A DNA stretch of 50,657 bases. Source: an uncultured Phocaeicola sp. (GTDB taxonomy: Bacteria; Bacteroidota; Bacteroidia; Bacteroidales; Bacteroidaceae). Location of the stretch: assembly GCA_944320885.1 (NCBI GenBank), contig CALUJE010000022.1, forward strand, positions 1-50,657, written 5' to 3'. Made by a program: the position numbers and the translations under genes. Under the pieces are notes generated by a model. It was not told the DNA's origin, did not search any database, and was given only the letters and a program-made list of their open reading frames with translations. This document shows positions 1-6,127 of the stretch, one piece after another. Positions within the stretch are counted from its first letter, which is position 1. Every line of letters starts with the position of its first letter.

Positions 1-197
1 ACCCGTTCGGCCTGCTCGCGGGTAACGCCACGGCGGGCAAGCTCACCGGCCAGCGTACGCTGGTCCTTGCCGGATTTCAATCCGTCCTTCACGTATTCCA
101 GCACCTGCTGGTCGGTCATCTGTGACTGGGCATGAACATGGCTCGCGCCAAAGCACAGACACAGAAACAACAATAAGCTGATAAATGGCTTTCTCAT
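1..197 (-). CDS. Capsular polysaccharide export protein (Wza/SLBB type), N-terminal fragment
   Basis: Only the first ~65 codons lie in the window; the gene continues past the left edge. Translation from the ATG whose complement is at 195-197 gives a signal peptide (MRKPF, then a Leu/Cys-rich core, likely cleavage after HAQ) followed by MTDQQVLEYVKDGL and a Gly-Lys-rich helix-turn-helix-like stretch ending GVTREQAERV. From memory this is the N-terminal pattern of Bacteroides polysaccharide biosynthesis/export (SLBB) proteins, the outer-membrane exit channel for capsule. It is the third gene of the minus-strand operon upxY-helicase-export, which agrees with a capsule locus. The SLBB domains are off the edge, so the assignment rests on the N-terminus and the context. 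Confidence 0.72.
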   Translation of the reverse strand, partial: MRKPFISLLLFLCLCFGASHVHAQSQMTDQQVLEYVKDGLKSGKDQRTLAGELARRGVTREQAER

Positions 198-402
198 TGA
201 TTTACAAAGTTCTAATTAACAAAAAAAATGAAGAATGAAGAACGAAGAATGAAGAATTTATGTGACTCATTAGTGTTAGCCATTACGTAAGTATCGGCTT
301 TAACTTCTAACGGAGCAAAGCGGAGTGATAACTTCTATAACTTCTTTACCTTCTTTCTTTACGACTTTACCTTCTTTAATACTTTACTACTTTATTTATC
401 AC
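198..402. other. Intergenic leader between helicase and export gene with short purine/pyrimidine repeats
   Basis: No gene is seen here. At about 228-259 a unit close to GAATGAA/GAAGAAT repeats several times, and at about 300-400 variants of TAACTTCT, CTTTACCTTCTT and CTTTACTACTTT repeat on the plus strand. On the transcribed (minus) strand this is an AG-rich then TTC-rich untranslated stretch inside a capsule operon. No clear terminator hairpin is visible, so the operon may read through. Confidence 0.4.
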
Positions 403-2349
403 TCACTTATTCTTTATGTCGAGGCAGAGGGCCCGACGGCGTCCGCTGCGGTCTTTTACGGGACGGGCATAACGGACGGATTTATAATATTCGGTGCCCT
501 GCCGGAGGTAGAGCACGTCGTTTTCGACATCGTATACCTGATAGGCGCGTGACGGCTCGTGTGAGGAGACGTAGAAGCCTTGCCAGGAGAGGATGTAGGA
601 ACGGCCGGAAGAGGCGTCGAAACAGGTGGAACCGTACCAGGTGGGACGGTTGAAATCGTAATTGCGCACGCGGCTGACAAAGGCTACGTAGTCGCCGGTG
701 GAGCGCAGACCGGAATAGTCGGCCTTATCGAAGCTGTAACCGCCCGGAAGGCGCACGACGTAACGGCCGTCGGCATAGAGCATGGGCACGAAATGTTCCA
801 TGAAAAGCAGGGGCTTCTCGTGGTAGTAGGTGTCCATGCGGAGGTCGGCATAGAGGGTGCCGCCGGATGACAGCTCGAGGCGTGCGAGGCTGTTCTCGTA
901 AACCTCTACCCCACTGCACGGGGGAAGGGGCTTCTCTGCTCCGCGCGAATTGAGAATGCCCCAGGTTCCGTCAGTATGCAGGCAGGGGGCGTAATGGCCT
1001 ACGAAACTGCCGATATGACGGTAAGAGGGTGCCAGCAATATGTCGCTGCCGGAACGGAGTCCGTAAAGGCCGTTTGCCTCGAAGACAAGGGGCGCGGACG
1101 GTGCGGAACCGGCGGAACGGAAGGCATCACAGCCTTTGATGAGTACCATGTCGCGATGGCGGGCATAGCCTTCGGCCAGCGAGGCACGGATGCCGGAGAG
1201 TGACTCGGCCAGATAGCGGAGGTTTCCACGGGCGGGAAGCTCTCCGGTGAAATGGCGGTTCCAGTCACGCGGCGCATCGGGAAGGCCGAAGAGATAGAAC
1301 AGGCCAACGCTGTCGATGATAATGGCTTTCTCTTTCTGCGGACGGACACGCAGGGCACGGCCTACCTGCTGCAGGTAGAGCGACAGGGAGAGTGTGGGAC
1401 GGGCCAGCTGGATAAACTCCAGGTCGGGACAGTCGAACCCTTCGCTGAAGATGTCGACATTGACGATGACATCGAGGTGTCCGTCACGGAAACGCTGCAC
1501 GCAATCGGCACGAAGGGCTGCGGGCGTGCGGCTGTCAATAGCGGCAATGCGGACGCCACGGGCAGCGAAGTAGCTGCGGATGTGCTCGTTGTGTGCGCGG
1601 TCAATGGCGTAAATGATTCCCTTGCGGCCATGGGCATAGCGCTCGTAGGCCTGGTAAAGGGTGGCGACGGATGTACCGGTATTGAAGAGCCGGGAAAGCT
1701 CGCTCCGGGAGAAGTCGCCGTCGGCTCCACGACGACGGAGGCTGCAGACCATGCGGCCGGCCTCTGAATCGGGGGCTACGGATATGTAATCGAACAGGGA
1801 CAGACGCCCCCACTCTATGAATTTAGAAACGGGCTGCGAGAGAAGAAGCTTGTCATAGAGCCCGGAAAAGCCCTGACGGCCCATGCGGCAGGGGGTGGCG
1901 GTGAGACCGAGTATGCGGCTGCCGGGACAGGACTCCCACAGACGGCGGTACAGGGGTGCCACGGAATGGTGGGCCTCGTCGATAATCAGGTAATCGAAAT
2001 GCAGACGGGCGCTCTCTTCACGACGCGAGGCGGAGAAAAGGGTCTGGATGGATGCCACACAGACGGGGGCTTCGGTATCACCGGAAAGGGTGCCTGCCGC
2101 CAGCACGGAATGGGCTATGCCTGCAGAGCGTAGTTTACGGGATGTCTGGTCGATGAGCTCAATGCGATGGGCTACCACCAGGACACGACAAGGGGCACCG
2201 GACTGCATCAGCCCGGCGACAAGCGATGTAAGCAAATGTGTCTTGCCGGTGCCGGTGGGCATCTGGCAAAGCAGACTGCGGTATCCTCCCTCCCATGCGT
2301 GAAGGATACGCGATTTCATCTCGTTCTGGTAATCGTAAAGAGGTTCCAC
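403..2349 (-). CDS. SF2 DEAD/DEAH-box helicase with WG-repeat-like C-terminal region
   Basis: The product is 648 residues. Superfamily 2 motifs are in order: PTGTGKT (31-37), DEAH (124-127), TATP (150-153) and QQVGRALR (327-334), so both RecA-like lobes are present and look active. After about residue 400 there is a region with units such as NGLYGLR and DGTWGILNSRG, which resembles WG-type beta repeats; its role is unknown. The gene starts 4 bp after the upxY stop and is clearly co-transcribed with it. A helicase directly behind UpxY is not the arrangement I know, where a small UpxZ usually follows. The DNA is GC-rich, like upxY and the recombinase. It might act on nucleic acid during capsule transcription or be an unrelated insertion; the sequence does not decide this. 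Confidence 0.85.
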   Translation of the reverse strand: MEPLYDYQNEMKSRILHAWEGGYRSLLCQMPTGTGKTHLLTSLVAGLMQSGAPCRVLVVAHRIELIDQTSRKLRSAGIAHSVLAAGTLSGDTEAPVCVASIQTLFSASRREESARLHFDYLIIDEAHHSVAPLYRRLWESCPGSRILGLTATPCRMGRQGFSGLYDKLLLSQPVSKFIEWGRLSLFDYISVAPDSEAGRMVCSLRRRGADGDFSRSELSRLFNTGTSVATLYQAYERYAHGRKGIIYAIDRAHNEHIRSYFAARGVRIAAIDSRTPAALRADCVQRFRDGHLDVIVNVDIFSEGFDCPDLEFIQLARPTLSLSLYLQQVGRALRVRPQKEKAIIIDSVGLFYLFGLPDAPRDWNRHFTGELPARGNLRYLAESLSGIRASLAEGYARHRDMVLIKGCDAFRSAGSAPSAPLVFEANGLYGLRSGSDILLAPSYRHIGSFVGHYAPCLHTDGTWGILNSRGAEKPLPPCSGVEVYENSLARLELSSGGTLYADLRMDTYYHEKPLLFMEHFVPMLYADGRYVVRLPGGYSFDKADYSGLRSTGDYVAFVSRVRNYDFNRPTWYGSTCFDASSGRSYILSWQGFYVSSHEPSRAYQVYDVENDVLYLRQGTEYYKSVRYARPVKDRSGRRRALCLDIKNK

Positions 2350-2353
2350 TACC

Positions 2354-2911
2354 TCAGAGGGTTTCTATTTTCTCGCAATACCACTTGGGGATGTGAACAA
2401 ACACTCCCAGCGTGGCCAGTGTAATGACAACAAATGAACGGTTCTTATAACGGACCAGCTTGCCCGTAAGGCCTTTGAAAGCGCCGTGAATGACACGAAC
2501 GGGCTGGCCGGGACGGGCCTCGGCAAACTCACGGGTGGAGTAAATGGTACCGGTATAACCGGGGTCGCAAATGGCACGGAACTCGGTCATCTGCACATCG
2601 GGGATTTCATAGTACCTGTCGGTCTGAGGATAACAGAGGATGCGCACGGGATACAGGCATCCGGCCAGCAACTGGCGCAAAGCCTTTTCGGAACTTTCCT
2701 TGCGCAGAAAAAGCAGATTGTGAACGGCAGGCGCCAACTCGCGGTGTTTCTTTCCGTCAGGAAGAACCTGCTCACGATATAGCATGGGGATAAAGGGTGA
2801 CATGCCCTGTTCTTTCAGATAATCAGCTACCTGCTGCTCTTTCTGATAAAAGGTCTGAAGGGCATACCATACCACGCGACGGCTATTTTTCTTCTCTTCT
2901 GTTTCGCTCAT
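2354..2911 (-). CDS. upxY: UpxY-family transcription antiterminator (NusG-like)
   Basis: The product is 185 residues. An NGN-like domain (about 13-115, starting with VVWYALQTFYQKEQQVADYL) is followed by a KOW-type segment (about 134-160, GQPVRVIHGAFKGLTGKLV), the layout of NusG paralogues. UpxY proteins sit first in Bacteroides capsule operons and bind the 5' leader and polymerase so that transcription reaches the end of the long operon. Here the gene lies about 110 bp downstream of an invertible promoter segment and just ahead of the helicase and the export gene. Length and neighbours match the family. Expression should depend on the orientation of the segment at 3022-3250. Confidence 0.9.
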   Translation of the reverse strand: MSETEEKKNSRRVVWYALQTFYQKEQQVADYLKEQGMSPFIPMLYREQVLPDGKKHRELAPAVHNLLFLRKESSEKALRQLLAGCLYPVRILCYPQTDRYYEIPDVQMTEFRAICDPGYTGTIYSTREFAEARPGQPVRVIHGAFKGLTGKLVRYKNRSFVVITLATLGVFVHIPKWYCEKIETL

Positions 2912-3021
2912 AACTGTAGAAGGTTATGGCAACGGTCCGTATAGTTCTTCTCCTCCCCGCAAAAAGCATGTGCTTTTCACAGTAAAGTATTATTAAAGAA
3001 CATAAAGGACACAGCCTGTTT

Positions 3022-3250
3022 GTACTACCTCTATTTAAGAGGTAGCTCACCTCATAAGAATGTTATTTTTCAAGCAATTACCAGCATCATAATAAATTTA
3101 TGTCATGATTATGAATGATTATATTAAAAAAAGATGTAAAAAAAACTTTTTATAAATTTGGGCGCAATAGATTGTTTTTTCGTATCTTTGCGGCGTCATA
3201 GTACTTTGTATTAATCACTGTGAATCTGAATTCTTAAATAGAGGTGGTAC
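3022..3250. repeat. Invertible promoter segment bounded by 19-bp inverted repeats
   Basis: The left repeat (3022-3040) is GTACTACCTCTATTTAAGA. The right repeat (3232-3250) is TCTTAAATAGAGGTGGTAC, its reverse complement with a single mismatch (18 of 19). Between them lie 191 bp carrying a promoter. The left site also has core symmetry: CTACCTCT (3025-3032), spacer ATTTA (3033-3037), AGAGGTAG (3038-3045), as expected for a tyrosine recombinase crossover site. The right site keeps the spacer but its second arm is degenerate. The segment lies between a tyrosine recombinase gene and upxY, the standard setting of phase-variable capsule promoters in Bacteroides. The right repeat lies inside the 3' end of the recombinase gene. 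Confidence 0.88.
3157..3190 (+). promoter_or_regulatory. Bacteroides-type promoter inside the invertible segment, pointing away from upxY (OFF)
   Basis: The -7 element is TATCTTTG (3183-3190), preceded by TTTG at 3157-3160 (22-nt spacing) and an A-rich tract at about 3126-3146. It fires to the right, antisense into the end of the recombinase gene. In the inverted state it would fire into upxY, giving a leader of roughly 110-150 nt. The orientation seen here therefore corresponds to capsule OFF. Confidence 0.75.
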
Positions 3251-4228
3251 TTTCTTTTTCCCAAATATTTTATTTATGATTCTTTTATTTGCACTGTCGA
3301 GTGCCGTATCGTTGATATCGCGCACGTAGATAAGTGTGGTCTGAGGCAGGGTGTGACCGAGTGCCTTGGAGATTACCGGAAGGCCTACCTTATCGGCGTA
3401 TGCCATGCTGGCCCATGAATGACGGGTGACGTAGGATGTGAGGTTCTGCGAACAGCCGGCCAGAAGGGCGAGCTTCTTGAGCTGACGGTTGTAATAGCTC
3501 ACTCCGCTGCGGTACTGGCTATAGGCCTGCACGGAACCGGCCCCGGACTTGATGACGGGAAACACGTAGTCGCGACCGGGAACGGCATAGCGACGGATGA
3601 TTTCACTCATAGCGCCCTGAAGCTTGATGCGGATGCGACGGCCGGTCTTGTGACGGCGGTAGACGAGGTATCCGTCATGAATCTGCGACTTGGTGAGATA
3701 GGCCATATCGACAAAGGGCATGCCGCATGCCAGGAAACTGAAGATGAACATATCGCGCACCAGACTGAGCGAGGAACACGAAAGGGTGAGTGCCTGAAGC
3801 CGCTGAATGACGTCCTGCCCTAACCCGCGCTTGACGGTGCGCTCTACTCCGGTATAGACCTTGCGGAAGGGATGGGTCTGCTCGGCCAGGCCCTGAGACA
3901 CGCCGCGATTGTATACGGCACGGAGGGAACGCAGGTAACAGGAGATGGTATTGAGGCATATGCCGCGGCGCTTGAGCCAGTTTTCATAATCGGACAACAG
4001 GGAGGGGGTGACGGAACGGAAGGACAGGTTGCGCACGGAACAGAAGGTGCGAAAGGAACGAAGGGCGGTGGCATAATTGCGCGAGGTGCTGTAACGGCCG
4101 GAGGATGCCATGCGGCAGACTTCGGATGACATGTAATGGAAAAAGGAGGTGCTGCCCTTGCGCACGGAAGCGGACTTACCGGATGATGCTCCGGAATGGA
4201 AATGAACGTGAATGTGAATCTCTATCAT
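3215..4228 (-). CDS. Tyrosine site-specific recombinase, probable capsule promoter invertase
   Basis: The product is 337 residues: an N-terminal SAM-like core-binding domain (about 25-115) and a C-terminal catalytic domain. Visible catalytic residues are K194 (in RHKTG), R269 with Y266 in the usual His position (YVTRHSW), H292 (LGH) and the nucleophile Y301 (LIYVRD). The first catalytic Arg is expected near the ACGMPFVDMAYL stretch, where related enzymes as I recall them have an Arg-Gly-Met; here the residue is C168. The gene sits directly upstream of an invertible capsule promoter, so it is the obvious candidate invertase. Its last codons lie within the inverted repeat, so inversion would change its C-terminus. 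A remote Mpi-like serine invertase remains possible as the true enzyme. Confidence 0.85.
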   Translation of the reverse strand: MIEIHIHVHFHSGASSGKSASVRKGSTSFFHYMSSEVCRMASSGRYSTSRNYATALRSFRTFCSVRNLSFRSVTPSLLSDYENWLKRRGICLNTISCYLRSLRAVYNRGVSQGLAEQTHPFRKVYTGVERTVKRGLGQDVIQRLQALTLSCSSLSLVRDMFIFSFLACGMPFVDMAYLTKSQIHDGYLVYRRHKTGRRIRIKLQGAMSEIIRRYAVPGRDYVFPVIKSGAGSVQAYSQYRSGVSYYNRQLKKLALLAGCSQNLTSYVTRHSWASMAYADKVGLPVISKALGHTLPQTTLIYVRDINDTALDSANKRIINKIFGKKKVPPLFKNSDSQ

Positions 4229-4285
4229 TGTAATTGGTGTTTGGGGTTAAACTTCAATTTATCGGATGATAAAGATAGGGGAAAA

Positions 4286-4423
4286 GAAGTTAAAGGGAGT
4301 TAGAGGGAGTTATGCCTGCCGGGCAGGCGGAAGTTAAAGGCCAATACTTTTTACAATGTCGCTCCCATTGCAATACTATTGGCTTCTAACTCCTTCTAAC
4401 TCCCTATAACTCCTTTTAACTCC
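4286..4423. repeat. Large imperfect palindrome with nested GC-rich hairpin
   Basis: The left arm (4286-4358) contains GAAGTTAAAGGGAGTTAG and similar units, then CCAATAC and CAATG. The right arm (4366-4423) is the near reverse complement, with TAACTCC units, ACTATTGG and CATTG. The central loop is about 7 nt. The left arm carries an extra 16-bp piece with the hairpin GCCTGCC-G-GGCAGGC (4313-4327). The element lies downstream of rubrerythrin and upstream of the recombinase. It could be a REP/MITE-like repeated element or a strong terminator for the rubrerythrin transcript. Confidence 0.6.
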
Positions 4424-4445
4424 CTAGAATCAACTCACTTTGTCA

Positions 4446-5024
4446 TTAATAATTCTCAGGCTTTACCTGGAAATATGCCTGCGGATGGAGACATGCCGGA
4501 CATACTTCGGGAGCTGCTTCGCCTTCGAAAAGGAATCCGCAGTTGCGGCACTGCCACAAAACGGGTTGTTTCTTCTTGAATACTTCGCCGTTTTCGATGT
4601 TGGCTGCCAAAGCACGGTATCTTTCTTCGTGTCCTTTTTCGGCTACTGCTATATTGCGATACATGATGGCAATTTCGGGGAATCCTTCTTCGTCGGCAAT
4701 GTCGGCAAACTTAGGATAGTCGAGTGACCACTCTTCGTGCTCGCCGTCGGCTGCTGCCTGAAGGTTCTGAAGGGTGTTTCCAATAACTCCTGCAGGATAG
4801 CTGGCAGTGATTTCGACCATACCGCCCTCAAGCCACTTGAACATGCGCTTTGCGTGCTCTTTTTCCTGATCGGCTGTCTCTGCGAAAATGGCAGCCATCT
4901 GCTCATATCCTTCTTTCTTTGCTACACTGGCAAAATAAGTATAACGCATGCGTGCCTGTGACTCACCTGCAAACGATACCATCAAGTTTTTCTCTGTTCT
5001 TGTTCCTTTTAATGATTTATTCAT
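4446..5024 (-). CDS. rbr: Rubrerythrin
   Basis: The product is 192 residues. The N-terminal ferritin-like diiron domain shows the paired Glu/His motifs ([35 protein letters not shown]). The C-terminal rubredoxin-like domain has two Cys pairs (CRNCG and CPAC). Rubrerythrins reduce hydrogen peroxide to water in the cytoplasm of anaerobes. Length and domain order are standard. The gene is monocistronic, with a promoter and a PerR-like palindrome just upstream, which fits a peroxide-stress role. Confidence 0.96.
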   Translation of the reverse strand: MNKSLKGTRTEKNLMVSFAGESQARMRYTYFASVAKKEGYEQMAAIFAETADQEKEHAKRMFKWLEGGMVEITASYPAGVIGNTLQNLQAAADGEHEEWSLDYPKFADIADEEGFPEIAIMYRNIAVAEKGHEERYRALAANIENGEVFKKKQPVLWQCRNCGFLFEGEAAPEVCPACLHPQAYFQVKPENY

Positions 5025-5055
5025 AATGCTCTCTTTTTAATGGTTATTACTGATG

Positions 5056-5097
5056 CAAAGATATGAATTTATTTTCAAATTTGTAATGATTACAAAT
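5056..5097 (-). promoter_or_regulatory. rbr promoter with PerR/Fur-like box
   Basis: On the minus strand the -7 element TATCTTTG is the complement of 5056-5063. Just upstream, 5079-5097 is a perfect 9-1-9 inverted repeat, ATTTGTAATGATTACAAAT. Its core TTGTAATGATTACAA differs from the Bacillus PerR consensus (TTATAATNATTATAA) at two symmetric positions. The box covers the -33 region, so a bound repressor would block transcription. Confidence 0.6.
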
Positions 5098-5133
5098 AAA
5101 TTTGCAGGGAATATGTGTTAAATAAATAAAAAG

Positions 5134-5167
5134 AGGTCTTGCCCAGAATATGACCCGGACAAGACCT
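5134..5167 (-). terminator. Rho-independent terminator of lpxA
   Basis: AGGTCTTG (5134-5141) pairs with CAAGACCT (5160-5167). On the minus strand a T-rich run (complement of 5118-5132) follows the stem. It lies about 20 bp after the lpxA stop. Confidence 0.7.
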
Positions 5168-5189
5168 GCTGAAATATAAACAAACACTT

Positions 5190-5957
5190 TTAGCGGATAA
5201 TTCCCACCTTTGAACTGCGGACGAAATCAATAATATTCTGGATTTCAGGTCCTTTAGGTATCTGCAACTCTACGCGGTAAAGCGCATCCTCAATAGAGGT
5301 ATTGGCATGATAGATGATGCGGTATGCATGGGCAATGTGCTTGATGACAGTATCGGAAAAACCTTCGTGCTGAAGCACACGGGTATTGATGCTGTAATAT
5401 GCTGCGGGCTCATGAGCTACCACAATGTATGGAGGAACATCTTTGGAGAAACGGCAACCTCCCTGAATTACCGACCAGCTGCCCACACGGATGTGTCCGG
5501 TCATGATAACTGAAGAAGAGATGATGGAACAGTCGCCTACGGTAGACTGGCCTGCAATCTGGGCACCGTTACCGATAATACAACCATTGCCGATAGTGGC
5601 GTCGTGAGAAATACGAACGGCCTGCATGATGAAGTTATTGTCGCCTATCACGGTTTCATGACCCAGAGCGGATGCCTTGATGATAACGGCATTTTCACGA
5701 ATCACGTTATTGTTTCCTATACGTACGATGGTTTCCTCACCTTTATGCTTGAAATCCTGAGGAGGAGTAGCGATGACTGCTCCCTGATAAAATGTGTTTC
5801 CATTCCCAATGCGCGCACCGTTCATAATGCTTACATAAGGCATAATCACGCAATCGTCGCCAATCACCACGTTCTTATCAATGTAAGCAAACGGATGAAT
5901 GGTTACATTCTTGCCTATCTGTGCCGACGGATCGACATAAGCTAACGGACTAATCAT
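5190..5957 (-). CDS. lpxA: LpxA-family acyl-ACP--UDP-N-acetylglucosamine O-acyltransferase
   Basis: The product is 255 residues with hexapeptide-repeat left-handed beta-helix sequence from the N-terminus (MISPLAYVDPSAQIGKN) to about residue 185, then a helical C-terminal part (ITRV-like region through VGIIR), the LpxA layout. LpxA adds the first acyl chain to UDP-GlcNAc in lipid A synthesis. The likely catalytic base is H118 (RISHDATIG). The E. coli enzyme has a second His three residues earlier, where this protein has R115. The gene stands alone, with its own promoter and terminator. As I recall, Bacteroides also carry an lpxA beside lpxC, so this may be a paralogue with a different acyl or sugar preference. 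Confidence 0.75.
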   Translation of the reverse strand: MISPLAYVDPSAQIGKNVTIHPFAYIDKNVVIGDDCVIMPYVSIMNGARIGNGNTFYQGAVIATPPQDFKHKGEETIVRIGNNNVIRENAVIIKASALGHETVIGDNNFIMQAVRISHDATIGNGCIIGNGAQIAGQSTVGDCSIISSSVIMTGHIRVGSWSVIQGGCRFSKDVPPYIVVAHEPAAYYSINTRVLQHEGFSDTVIKHIAHAYRIIYHANTSIEDALYRVELQIPKGPEIQNIIDFVRSSKVGIIR

Positions 5958-6008
5958 AATTATATAAATTTAATAAGGTTAATTCACACGGTTTACTTTC
6001 CGTTGAGA

Positions 6009-6040
6009 CAAAGCTACAAAAAAAAGCTATTATTAACAAA
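6009..6040 (-). promoter_or_regulatory. lpxA promoter
   Basis: On the minus strand the -33 element TTTG (complement of 6037-6040) and the -7 element TAGCTTTG (complement of 6009-6016) are 20 bp apart, the expected Bacteroides spacing. The -33 element overlaps the T-run of the upstream terminator. Confidence 0.7.
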
Positions 6041-6107
6041 AAAAAGAGCACAGATTACACTTAGTCAGTTTCATATAATGAACATGTATTTTTGTGTAAT
6101 CTGTGCT
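6038..6107 (-). terminator. Terminator of the RND efflux operon
   Basis: A perfect 14-bp stem, AGCACAGATTACAC (6047-6060) with GTGTAATCTGTGCT (6094-6107), is followed on the minus strand by a run of T (complement of 6038-6045). It lies 20 bp after the outer-membrane channel gene. Confidence 0.85.
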
Positions 6108-6127
6108 ACATATCAATCTAAACGCAG

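Noticed and set aside
1252..1767. 171-residue plus-strand frame opposite the UpxY-linked helicase
   Set aside because: GC-rich codon bias of the helicase leaves the opposite strand open; helicase motifs prove the minus-strand gene.
6047..6107. Inverted repeat between lpxA and the efflux operon considered as a second invertible segment
   Set aside because: The arms are only 33 bp apart, are followed by a T-run on the transcribed strand and hold no promoter, so it is a terminator.
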